NCBI GenBank assembly: GCA_040387475.1
Contig: JAZKDT010000001.1
Location: 434,001-498,000 of the forward strand
Source: UBA4416 sp040387475
Lineage (GTDB): Bacteria > Bacteroidota > Bacteroidia > B-17B0 > Aurantibacillaceae
Reading direction: 5' to 3'
Length of the DNA stretch: 64,000 bases
In this document: piece by piece, positions 19,630 through 28,088 of the stretch
Numbering within the stretch: the first letter of the stretch is position 1
How the letters are laid out: each line of letters begins with the position of its first letter
Notes under the pieces: generated by a model
What the model saw: only the letters and a program-made list of their open reading frames with translations
Database searches by the model: none
What the model was told of the DNA's origin: nothing
Made by a program: the position numbers and the translations under genes

Positions 19630-19859
19630 ATTTTTTTGTGCTTTTATCAATAAAATAGCAAGATATAAGCTCAATGTGCCATACTTAAGGACTAAATTAT
19701 GCTTATTTGGAATAGTTCTAAATTTAATAGCTTATTTCTGATCACGATGCGGCGCTTAAAATTAGAGTTATAAAAACCCTTGATTACAATTTTTCGTATA
19801 TTTCTATGTTTTTGATTAAACAATTTGCGTTTTTTTAAGTTTACTTAATCAGCTAATAT

Positions 19860-20639
19860 ATGAGCCAATACATATCGCTTCCTTTATTATCATGGGCTAT
19901 CGTTTCCCTTATTATGATCCTTGTTTTTTTATGGGGACTGAAAATAAAAAATAATGGTGTGGTCGATGTGTTTTGGGCCCTTAATTTTTTAGTCATCTCC
20001 GCGGTTATTTATTTTTTAGCTCATGGCAATTCAAATAGAAAATTATTGGTTTGTGGACTGGCAGCATTATGGAGTATTCGTTTAGGGATTTATTTGGGAA
20101 TAAGAGTGTTGGGACATTTGGAAGAAGAAGAGGGACGCTATAAACAATTGCGATTAGAATGGAACAATACCAAATTCTTTTTCTTTTTTCAAATGCAGGC
20201 ACTGTCTAATGTGTTTTTATGCATTCCGTTTTTTGTGATCGCCTTAAATAAATCAGAGAATATGTGTATCGTAGAATATATCGGAGCGTCTCTATGGTTG
20301 TTATGTATTATTGGTGAAGGTTTATCTGACTGGCAATTACATCAGTTTAAAAAAGACCCTTCAAATAAAGGGAAAGTATGTCAATACGGTTTTTGGAATT
20401 ATTCACGCCACCCGAATTATTTTTTTCAATTCATGATATGGATCTCCGTATTAATTTTTGCATTGCCAAGTCCGTATGGGTGGCTTGCAGTGTTATGTCC
20501 GTTATCTATTGGTTACTTAATATTTAAAGTAACTGGCATTCCTATGACAGAGGAGCAAGCCGTTAGAAGTAAGGGAGAATTGTATAAAGAATACCAGAGA
20601 ACAACGAGCGCATTCATTCCGTTACCAAAAAAGAAATAA
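19860..20639 (+). CDS. DUF1295 / steroid 5-alpha-reductase-like membrane protein
   Basis: This 259-residue integral membrane protein has about six to seven helices. NNGVVDVFWALNF near residue 30, GFWNYSRHPNYFFQFMIW near 178-195 and TEEQAVRSKGELYKEYQR near the C-terminus are marks of the DUF1295 family. The family resembles NADPH-dependent reductases and isoprenylcysteine methyltransferases. It opens a run of lipid-type genes continuing to 26561, so a role in modifying fatty-acyl chains is plausible. The exact reaction is not known. Confidence 0.82.
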   Translation: MSQYISLPLLSWAIVSLIMILVFLWGLKIKNNGVVDVFWALNFLVISAVIYFLAHGNSNRKLLVCGLAALWSIRLGIYLGIRVLGHLEEEEGRYKQLRLEWNNTKFFFFFQMQALSNVFLCIPFFVIALNKSENMCIVEYIGASLWLLCIIGEGLSDWQLHQFKKDPSNKGKVCQYGFWNYSRHPNYFFQFMIWISVLIFALPSPYGWLAVLCPLSIGYLIFKVTGIPMTEEQAVRSKGELYKEYQRTTSAFIPLPKKK

Positions 20640-20643
20640 TTAT

Positions 20644-20746
20644 ATGGAAGATGGCAAAAGTCAAACGGCAAAAGGATGCCTGAAATCGCAATCCAGCTTT
20701 TATACACCCATTGTCCATTTTTCATTCATTCATTTTCCATCATCAT
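20644..20746. repeat. Intergenic element of GGAAGATGG / CCATTTTCCATC type
   Basis: The gap begins with ATGGAAGATGGCAAAAG and ends with CCATTTTTC...CATTTTCCATCATC, so its ends are roughly complementary. Related strings frame the gap at 24170-24445 and occur at 26565-26620. This is a short dispersed intergenic repeat and not a gene. Confidence 0.5.
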
Positions 20747-20749
20747 ATC

Positions 20750-21790
20750 ATGTGGTATAACTCATTACTTGAAAAAAATAAAATTCCGGATTTTCTTATC
20801 CGTATAGGTATCCGTAAGCTGTTAAAGCAACGTTTGCAGGACGAAAATAAAGGCCGCGTTGAAGCGCAACAATCCCACCTGATGAAGTTGATTGATGAAT
20901 TGAAAGCTTCGCCGATTGCAATTAATACAGTAGACGCTAATGAGCAACATTACGAAGTGCCCACCGAATTTTATCAGTATTGCCTGGGGAAACATTTAAA
21001 ATACAGCAGCGGTTATTGGAATGAAGGGGTAACCGATATAGATACCTCCGAAAAAGATATGCTGGAACTTACCTGCCAGCGCGCTGAACTACAAAACGGA
21101 CAAACCGTTTTAGAATTAGGCTGCGGCTGGGGCTCTCTGTCTTTGTTTATGTCGGCTAAATTTCCTCAGAGTCAATTCACCGTGGTTTCTAACTCCAGGA
21201 CACAAAAAATATATATCGATGAAGAGGCGAGAAAGCGTAACATTACAAACCTCACTGTTATAACGGCTAATATCAACGACTTTAAGCCTGAACAAATATA
21301 TGATCGCGTGGTATCGGTTGAGATGTTTGAACATATGCGTAATTATCAAAAACTAATGCAGTTAGTTGGAGAGGCTTTAACGCCCACCGGTAAATTATTC
21401 GTTCACATCTTCACTCATAAAGAATATGCTTATAAGTTTGAAGTGATTGATGAAACCGACTGGATGAGCAAATATTTTTTCACAGGCGGCATCATGCCAA
21501 GTGATGATCTGTTATTATATTTTAATGATCATTTAGGAATTGAAAAGCACTGGCACGTTAGTGGAACACATTATGCTAAAACATCGGAAGCCTGGCTGCA
21601 AAATATGGATGCTCATAAAACGCAGATCATGCCTTTATTTGAACGAACTTATGGCAAAGATCAGGCGACCAAATGGTGGGTATACTGGCGCTTGTTTTAC
21701 TTAGCCTGTGCCGAGTTGTGGGCTTATAATAGCGGAAATGAATGGATTGTGAGTCATTACCTGTTTACTAAAACAAACCGACAAAGTTAA
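20750..21790 (+). CDS. CFA-synthase-family SAM-dependent methyltransferase (short form)
   Basis: The start at 20750 (MWYNSLLEKNKIPDFLIR) gives 346 residues. An in-frame ATG at 20711 lies within repeat DNA and is less likely. The SAM-binding motif LELGCGWGSLS is near residue 121, with VSVEMFEHMRNY near 190 and a C-terminal helical part. It resembles the cyclopropane-synthase / coclaurine-N-methyltransferase group but lacks the N-terminal lipid-binding domain seen in the gene at 25320. It probably transfers a methyl or methylene group to an unsaturated acyl chain. It overlaps the following esterase gene by one base, so they are translationally coupled. Confidence 0.82.
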   Translation: MWYNSLLEKNKIPDFLIRIGIRKLLKQRLQDENKGRVEAQQSHLMKLIDELKASPIAINTVDANEQHYEVPTEFYQYCLGKHLKYSSGYWNEGVTDIDTSEKDMLELTCQRAELQNGQTVLELGCGWGSLSLFMSAKFPQSQFTVVSNSRTQKIYIDEEARKRNITNLTVITANINDFKPEQIYDRVVSVEMFEHMRNYQKLMQLVGEALTPTGKLFVHIFTHKEYAYKFEVIDETDWMSKYFFTGGIMPSDDLLLYFNDHLGIEKHWHVSGTHYAKTSEAWLQNMDAHKTQIMPLFERTYGKDQATKWWVYWRLFYLACAELWAYNSGNEWIVSHYLFTKTNRQS

Positions 21791-22920
21791 TGTGGCGTTT
21801 AGTTATAGCAGTCATTTTATTTTTAGTATCGTTATTGGTAGTATGTAAAGCGCCCACTAATTTCTTTTGGCTGGTGCAGGTAGCAGTTACTGAATTTCCC
21901 TGGATTTCCACATTAGTTACCTTACTCTTTTTTGTATTTTGTCTTAACGCAGCATCTTATAGACTTCCTACTTTGATGATTTTAGGAGTAGCTTTTGTGC
22001 TATTTGCATTGCCTATGATTCAGGCTTATGCGAGAGGAAATAATTTGCAGCAGGAATTGAATACAGTCTTTCCTTCTGAAAAAAAATCGAATGAGTTAAA
22101 GCAGCCGTTTTCGTTTTTTAAACAATTTACCGGGGTAGGAGTAAAAGAAGTAACTCCTGTAATTTATACTTACAAAACATTACCCGAACGTAAATTGAAT
22201 ATTGATTTTTATTCGGGCGGAAAAGAGAAAGCACCTTGTATCATAATTATTCATGGAGGTTCCTGGAGTTCGGGGGATAGTAAACAATTACCAGATTTAA
22301 ATAGCTATTTAGCTAACAGGGGATATCATGTGGCGGCTATTAATTATCGCTTAGCACCAACCTATAAATTTCCTGCACCGATTGAGGATGCCAAAGAAGC
22401 TATTGAATATTTAACCGATCGTTCCGAAGAATTAAACATCGATACAACTAATTTTGTATTACTGGGACGGTCTGCCGGTGCGCAAATTGCCTTGGTTGCA
22501 GCTTATACGTTTCATGATCCAAGAATCAAAGGGGTTATTTCTTTTTACGGACCAGCAGATATGGCCTGGGGAGCAACCATCAAAAGCAATAAATGGGTGC
22601 TGGATGTAGATAAAGTATTTAGTGAGTATTTGGGAGGATTAATAGGTGACGTGCCACAAATTTATGAAGAAAGCACCTCGCGCAATTTCGTCACTCACAA
22701 CTCTGCGCCTACCTTATTAATCCACGGTCCAAATGACGCACTGGTGTCCTATTATCACAGCGTACGCTTGAGCGAAACTCTGAAACAAAACAAAGTGGCT
22801 CATTATTTTTTAAATCTTCCCTGGGCTACTCACGGTTGCGATTATAATATAAACGGGCCAAGCGGACAATTATCAACTTATACCATCGAACGTTTTATAA
22901 ATTCAGTAACAACACATTAA
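21790..22920 (+). CDS. Alpha/beta hydrolase (esterase/lipase type) with N-terminal membrane segments
   Basis: This 376-residue protein has two to three hydrophobic segments in the first 80 residues, then an alpha/beta-hydrolase domain. The oxyanion motif HGGSW is near residue 154, the nucleophile elbow GRSAG near 226 (Ser nucleophile), an acid in HGPNDALVS near 313 and a His in ATHGCDYN near 345, so the full triad is present. Its closest general type is the BD-FAE / hormone-sensitive-lipase-like group. Start and stop codons overlap those of both neighbours by a base. Within this cluster it may release or exchange acyl chains at the membrane, which is inference. Confidence 0.82.
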   Translation: MWRLVIAVILFLVSLLVVCKAPTNFFWLVQVAVTEFPWISTLVTLLFFVFCLNAASYRLPTLMILGVAFVLFALPMIQAYARGNNLQQELNTVFPSEKKSNELKQPFSFFKQFTGVGVKEVTPVIYTYKTLPERKLNIDFYSGGKEKAPCIIIIHGGSWSSGDSKQLPDLNSYLANRGYHVAAINYRLAPTYKFPAPIEDAKEAIEYLTDRSEELNIDTTNFVLLGRSAGAQIALVAAYTFHDPRIKGVISFYGPADMAWGATIKSNKWVLDVDKVFSEYLGGLIGDVPQIYEESTSRNFVTHNSAPTLLIHGPNDALVSYYHSVRLSETLKQNKVAHYFLNLPWATHGCDYNINGPSGQLSTYTIERFINSVTTH

Positions 22921-24164
22921 TGCAAACATTAGCCATTATAGGAACAGGAATAGCGGGGATGGGCTGCGGCCATTTACTGCAACATACATATGATCTCACT
23001 TTTTTTGAAAAGAATAATTACGTAGGCGGCCATACCAATACCGTAACGGTTGATGAAAACGGGAAGGATGTTTACATGGATACCGGTTTCATGGTTTTTA
23101 ATTTTGAAACGTATCCCAATCTTTGCAAACTGTTTGATGAGATCAAAGCACCTATTAAAAAAACAGACATGTCGTTTAGCGTACAATATGTGCCCACCGG
23201 TTTAGAATATTGTGGCTCTGGCTTGGACGGTTTATTTGCACAGAGGAAAAACATTTTTAACATCCGCTATATAAAAATGCTGATGGAGATCACCCGCTTT
23301 AATAAAATAAGTGTACAGATTCTCGATAATCCGAAATATGAAAATTATACACTGGCCCAATATATTAAGGAATTTAAATTCAGTGAGGAAATGTTGTGGA
23401 AGTACCTCGTACCTATGAGTTCGGCGGTGTGGAGTACGCCCATGGATAAAATGTTGGATTTTCCGGCGGTTGCATTGATCCGTTTTTTTAAGAATCACGG
23501 CTTTCTGGGATTAAATACCCAACACCAATGGTATACTTTACAGAACGGGAGTCAGGCTTACCGCGAAATTCTGATCAAACCATTTCGTGATAAGATCCAG
23601 GTAAATAAGGCAGTAGTGAAAGTGACCCGAAATGATGGAAAGGCACTCGTTCATTTAGCAGATGGCACTCAGCAGATATTTGACAAAGTTATTTTGGCGG
23701 CTCACGCCAACGAAACGTTAACCATGTTAGGTGAGCCAACAGCTGATGAGCAAAGGTTGTTATCACCATTTAAATATGAAAAAAATCCGGCTACTGTACA
23801 TACAGACGAATCAGTGATGCCCAAAAACAAAAAGACCTGGAGCAGCTGGAATTACAGAATTGAAGAACGGAGCGGACAAAAAATTCCAACTACTATCTAT
23901 TGGATGAATCAACTTCAGGGCGTGAGTGATCAAAAAAATTACTTTGTCTCCATAAACGCAATTCCAAATTCTATTGCCAAAGACAAATTAATTAAAGTCA
24001 TTGACTACGAACATCCCCTGTTTGATGTGCCGGCCATCAATGCTCAAAAGGAACTATATAAATTAAACGAAGCAGGACCATTGTATTTTTGTGGTAGTTA
24101 TTTTAAGTACGGCTTTCATGAAGATGCTTATGCAAGCGCTGTGAATTTGTGTAAGTTGTTGTAA
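22920..24164 (+). CDS. FAD-dependent amine-oxidase-like oxidoreductase
   Basis: This 414-residue flavoprotein has an N-terminal dinucleotide fold (AIIGTGIAGMGCGHLL, residues 5-20), an acidic residue then GGHTNTV near 38, and a C-terminal FCGSYFKYGFHEDAYASA that contacts FAD in this family. The group often occurs beside DUF1365 and cyclopropane-synthase genes in many bacteria, as here. The likely substrate is therefore a modified acyl chain of a membrane lipid, not an amine. Evidence for the reaction in this organism is absent. Confidence 0.85.
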   Translation: MQTLAIIGTGIAGMGCGHLLQHTYDLTFFEKNNYVGGHTNTVTVDENGKDVYMDTGFMVFNFETYPNLCKLFDEIKAPIKKTDMSFSVQYVPTGLEYCGSGLDGLFAQRKNIFNIRYIKMLMEITRFNKISVQILDNPKYENYTLAQYIKEFKFSEEMLWKYLVPMSSAVWSTPMDKMLDFPAVALIRFFKNHGFLGLNTQHQWYTLQNGSQAYREILIKPFRDKIQVNKAVVKVTRNDGKALVHLADGTQQIFDKVILAAHANETLTMLGEPTADEQRLLSPFKYEKNPATVHTDESVMPKNKKTWSSWNYRIEERSGQKIPTTIYWMNQLQGVSDQKNYFVSINAIPNSIAKDKLIKVIDYEHPLFDVPAINAQKELYKLNEAGPLYFCGSYFKYGFHEDAYASAVNLCKLL

Positions 24165-24184
24165 GGTAAAATGGAATAGGGAAG

Positions 24185-24400
24185 ATGGCTAAAGGGTTTG
24201 AAAATGTCAAATGGAAAATATCAAATGGAAAAGAGATTTTTACGATAAACAGGATTAATCAGATGCAATACATGAATAATAAAACGCAGGAATTATATAG
24301 TGAAAAAGAATTTCATGAAAATTTTGAGTCATTTATAAAAGAATCTCAAGAGTTAAGAAACATTTTCGCGGCAATTAAAAAATCATCAAAAGAAGCTTAA
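24185..24400 (+). CDS. Possible small protein between the oxidoreductase and DUF1365 genes
   Basis: A 71-codon open frame begins within GGAAGATGG-type repeat DNA. Its second half, from the Met at residue 27 (MQYMNNKTQELYSEKE), is charged, helical in character and shows no repeat. It may be a real protein of about 45 residues starting at 24263, but no family is recognised and the start is uncertain. Most of 24165-24445 is otherwise repeat-like DNA. Confidence 0.3.
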   Translation: MAKGFENVKWKISNGKEIFTINRINQMQYMNNKTQELYSEKEFHENFESFIKESQELRNIFAAIKKSSKEA

Positions 24401-24445
24401 AACTATGGTTCCATCTTCCATTTCACCTCTTCCATTTTCCATCAC

Positions 24446-25240
24446 GTGAACTCTTGTCTCTATAAAGCTCATGTCATGCACAACAGGCTTGCTCCCAAAA
24501 AGCATAGCTTTCATTACAATGTTTTTATGTTTTATATCGACCTGACTGAACTGGAATTACTAAAGCGTAAATTATTTTTATTCAGCCATAATAGATTTAA
24601 TTTTTTTAGTTTCAGGGATAAAGAACACATTCAATTGCCCATTGATAAACCAGATTCATCAAAGAGTACAAGAGAACATATTGTAACTTATTTAAATAAC
24701 AACGGTATCATCATCACTAATGAACGCATCATGATCCTGACTAATTTGAATGTGTTGGGTTATAATTTTAATCCGGTGTCATTTTATTATGTATTCGATA
24801 AAAACAATGAGCCTGTTTGTAGCATTGCTGAGGTTGGAAACACCTTCGGCGAATTAAAACCCTACCTTCTGACTCATGAAAATTTATCAGAAAAAAAATA
24901 TCATTTAAATACCACTAAGCATTTTTATGTATCTCCATTCTTTGACCATGATCATAATTTCGATTTTAGTTTGACTATTCCCGAAGAAAAACTAAACATT
25001 CGGATAGATACATTCAATAAACAAGACCGGGTTTTTATCAGTACGCTTACCGGCAACAAAAAACCACTAACCAATCTCAACTTGTTTTGGTATAGTATTC
25101 GTTTTCCGTTAATTACACTCCAAATCATAACGCTTATCCATTGGAACGCCTTTTTAATATGGATGAAAAAAATACCTTATCACAAAAAATCAGATCACGA
25201 ACATCTACAGAAAGATGTTTTTCGTAAATATGATAAATAA
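24446..25240 (+). CDS. DUF1365 family protein
   Basis: The gene starts at a GTG codon (MNSCLYKAHVMHNRLAPKKH), which matches the usual N-terminus of the family. It has 264 residues, the normal length. NLNVLGYNFNPVSFYYVFD near residues 108-126 and FYVSPFFDHDHNFDF near 165 are its hallmark motifs. DUF1365 proteins are found with flavin oxidoreductases and cyclopropane-fatty-acid synthase-like methyltransferases, exactly the neighbours seen here. Their biochemical role is not settled. Confidence 0.88.
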   Translation: MNSCLYKAHVMHNRLAPKKHSFHYNVFMFYIDLTELELLKRKLFLFSHNRFNFFSFRDKEHIQLPIDKPDSSKSTREHIVTYLNNNGIIITNERIMILTNLNVLGYNFNPVSFYYVFDKNNEPVCSIAEVGNTFGELKPYLLTHENLSEKKYHLNTTKHFYVSPFFDHDHNFDFSLTIPEEKLNIRIDTFNKQDRVFISTLTGNKKPLTNLNLFWYSIRFPLITLQIITLIHWNAFLIWMKKIPYHKKSDHEHLQKDVFRKYDK

Positions 25241-25319
25241 ACAATTAGGGCTTTTGTGTGTTTAACTTTTTCACACTCACTCTTAAACAATAAATACGTA
25301 ATTTTAGTATATTCGTAAC

Positions 25320-26561
25320 ATGTCAACTGCATTAAGTATAACCAAACCACGAGCGGGATTTTATCAAAAAGTTGTTATGGACTTGTTGTGTAAAATGCCT
25401 TTGGGAACCATGCGTATTACTTTACCCGATGGCGATACCATTCTAATTGGTAACGGTGAAGGAAATATTAAAGCTAGTATTGAAATTAAAAATATAAGAT
25501 TCTTTAAACGTTGCATGTTGTATGGCGACATCGGATTTGGCGAAGCTTATGTGGATGGAGACTGGGATACCGATAATATTACCAATGTGATGAAATGGTT
25601 TTTGTTGAATGTAGATCATGCGCCAACGGTTTCCGGGAGTAACGCCAGTTCCACTATTTTAAATATCCTGAAATTCATTAATAAAATTTATCATTCCAAA
25701 CGCGCCAATAGTTTGGGCGGTTCACGTAAAAATATTTCAGAGCATTATGATCTAAACAATGATTTCTTTGCCTTGTTTTTAGATCCTACGATGACCTATT
25801 CCTCGGCTTATTATAAAGATGCAGGAATGACTCTTGAGCAGGCTCAGCTCGCCAAGTATGAGCGCTTATGCCAGCAATTAAAATTAAAACCAACTGATCA
25901 TGTACTCGAAATTGGAAGTGGTTGGGGCGGCAATGCTATTTACATGGCAAAAAATTACGGTTGCAGGGTTACCACGCTCACTATTTCTGAAGAACAATAT
26001 AAGTTAGCCAAAGAGCGCATTACAAAAGAAAATCTATCTGATAAAATAACGATTTTAATAAAAGATTACCGTTTAATGGAAGGACAATTTGACAAGATCG
26101 TTTCCATCGAAATGTTAGAGGCAGTAGGTGCCGAATATTACAAGGAGTATTTTAAAAAGTGCGCTGAGCTGTTAAAAAAAGATGGCGTATTTGCATTACA
26201 AACGATTACCTGTCCTGATTCGCGTTTTGAAAGTTTAAAAAACGGTGTAGACTGGATCCAGAAACACATTTTTCCCGGCTCATTGCTGCCTTCTGTATCT
26301 GCTATTAATACGGCAGTTAATAACACCAGTGATATGACATTGGTAGACCTGAAAGACATTGGACTGGATTACGCACATACTTTAAATGTTTGGGCAAAAA
26401 ACTTTAATGATAATCTATCAGAAGTGAAGAAAGTAGGCTTTGATGATTATTTTGTTCGCAAATGGAATTACTATTTATGCTACTGTGAAGCCGCTTTTGC
26501 CATGCGCAATATTAATGTGATGCAGATGGTTTACTCAAGACCGAATAATATTAATAGGTAG
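25320..26561 (+). CDS. Cyclopropane-fatty-acyl-phospholipid synthase family protein (full length)
   Basis: This 413-residue protein has the N-terminal lipid-binding domain (about 1-115, with GDIGFGEAYVDGDWDT) and a C-terminal SAM-dependent domain: ISEHYDLNNDFFALFLD near 140, MTYSSAYY near 158, VLEIGSGWGGNA near 195 and VSIEMLEAVG near 262. This is the architecture of enzymes that methylenate or methylate double bonds in phospholipid acyl chains. It is the last plus-strand gene of the cluster and is the second such methyltransferase there. Two different products or two steps of one pathway are possible. Confidence 0.9.
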   Translation: MSTALSITKPRAGFYQKVVMDLLCKMPLGTMRITLPDGDTILIGNGEGNIKASIEIKNIRFFKRCMLYGDIGFGEAYVDGDWDTDNITNVMKWFLLNVDHAPTVSGSNASSTILNILKFINKIYHSKRANSLGGSRKNISEHYDLNNDFFALFLDPTMTYSSAYYKDAGMTLEQAQLAKYERLCQQLKLKPTDHVLEIGSGWGGNAIYMAKNYGCRVTTLTISEEQYKLAKERITKENLSDKITILIKDYRLMEGQFDKIVSIEMLEAVGAEYYKEYFKKCAELLKKDGVFALQTITCPDSRFESLKNGVDWIQKHIFPGSLLPSVSAINTAVNNTSDMTLVDLKDIGLDYAHTLNVWAKNFNDNLSEVKKVGFDDYFVRKWNYYLCYCEAAFAMRNINVMQMVYSRPNNINR

Positions 26562-26598
26562 AATAATGGAAGGCGGAGATGTTAATCCCATTTCCATT

Positions 26599-27954
26599 TT
26601 ACCTTTTCCCTTTTACAGCAGTCCCTTCCTTAAATCTTGTAAACACAAAAGCAGCTATCAGGCATAGGAAAAATCCCAGAAGCCCGTTAAGGCGAATCCC
26701 GAAATCATGGCCCACATCTTTTCCATAGATCAGGAACATCGAGAATAAGGCTATGCCAAATGTTTGGGCAATCTTTACAAAAAAGTAACGCACCGCAAAA
26801 TATACAGCTTCTTTATTTTGTTTGGTTTCTGCGCTATCTTTTTCAATGATCTCGGCCAGAATGGCGTTAGGCAAAATATTAAGCGAAGCCAAAGGAATGG
26901 CCGCAAATGCAATCAGCAAATAGATCTGAACTTCGGCATTAAGTGAAAATTTTCCTAAGAAATAAATACCAAGGAAAATAAACGACAATAAAGCCAGAGA
27001 AAGGACAACGATGATCTTTTTCCCAATCTTATGTGACAAATAATTGACGATGGGATAGAAAAGAAAAGAAACCAAAACCATCGTTATCATTAATTTGTTG
27101 CCTAATGATTCAGGCAGCTGCAATAATACAGTCACAAAATAGAGCAGGCCGGATGTAATAATCGTAACGGCAATGAAGTACGAAAAATCGGCGACTATGA
27201 ATAGCAGAAAATTTTTATTGGAGAGCGTTTGGCGTAATGCTAGTTTTAACGGAACAGAGGAAGGGTTTGATCTGCTGTACTTTTTTTCATCGATGGCCAA
27301 AACCGTTATCAGCATGGCAATTGCAGCTAATATCACCATGCACAAAACGGCATATTGCAAAGCATCTAAACGGTAGGAAATACTAAAATGATGTTGAATA
27401 GTGTCAGATAAGTTAAATACATTGGATGCAATGCCGATTCCAAATACATAGCCAACAGATTGCCAGGTCGCTAATTTTACCTTATCGTTTGAAGTAGGAG
27501 CTAATTCAGGCAATAAGGCATTGTAAGGAATAATATAAGTGGTAGATGACACGTAAAAACCGATCAGCATACAGCTCAACCATATAATGTTGACTTTGGA
27601 TTCTTGGTGATGTAATGGGTAAAAGATCAGGCAACAAAAAATAAGCGAAGGAACAATAGCCTTTTTCATTAACGGAATTCTACGCCCTTTTGGGTTTTTA
27701 CTATTATCACTTATTTGCGCAATAAACGGATCATACAGAGCATCCACCAGTCGTCCGCTGGCCGTAATAATAGCTATCACATTAAAGATCCCGAAAATGG
27801 CAACCTGCGTGATGAGTTTTGGTAAGCCGCTATTTTCGGGCGGAACAAACAAATAAACTAAAATAACACTGATGAGGTTGATCATAATACTCCAACCCAT
27901 CATACCAAAAGCGTATGCTATTTGTTTACTGAGTGGAAGTTTTTGGTGCGTCAT
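26599..27954 (-). CDS. GPH-type MFS transporter
   Basis: This 451-residue protein has twelve membrane segments and the glycoside-pentoside-hexuronide:cation symporter pattern (YAFGMMGWS near the N-terminus; GRLVDALYDPFIAQISDNSKNPKGRRIPLM at about 65-95, which holds the family loop D-P...G..SD...GRR). It faces the lipid cluster convergently at 26561. Some GPH-like proteins sit in lipid-modification loci and may move lipids or lysolipids instead of sugars. The substrate here is unknown. Confidence 0.82.
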   Translation of the reverse strand: MTHQKLPLSKQIAYAFGMMGWSIMINLISVILVYLFVPPENSGLPKLITQVAIFGIFNVIAIITASGRLVDALYDPFIAQISDNSKNPKGRRIPLMKKAIVPSLIFCCLIFYPLHHQESKVNIIWLSCMLIGFYVSSTTYIIPYNALLPELAPTSNDKVKLATWQSVGYVFGIGIASNVFNLSDTIQHHFSISYRLDALQYAVLCMVILAAIAMLITVLAIDEKKYSRSNPSSVPLKLALRQTLSNKNFLLFIVADFSYFIAVTIITSGLLYFVTVLLQLPESLGNKLMITMVLVSFLFYPIVNYLSHKIGKKIIVVLSLALLSFIFLGIYFLGKFSLNAEVQIYLLIAFAAIPLASLNILPNAILAEIIEKDSAETKQNKEAVYFAVRYFFVKIAQTFGIALFSMFLIYGKDVGHDFGIRLNGLLGFFLCLIAAFVFTRFKEGTAVKGKR

Positions 27955-27989
27955 AGATAAACCGTTGCTTAAAATTACGAAATTTTCTA

Positions 27990-28082
27990 ACAGTAAAGCC
28001 GGTCAGTTCGAGCGAAGTCGGGAACCAAAAAGCAGTCACTAAGAACGCTTTCCGACTTCACTTGAAGTGACATCTGCTTGAG
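27990..28082. repeat. Palindromic intergenic repeat (TTCGAGCGAAGTCGGGAACC type)
   Basis: The gap carries GGTCAGTTCGAGCGAAGTC and, further on, CGACTTCACTTGAAGTGAC, which are diverged inverted copies of the same word. Similar words occur at 44490-44515 and in 49220-49340. It fills most of the 134-bp space between two minus-strand genes. Confidence 0.5.
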
Positions 28083-28088
28083 TTGAAC

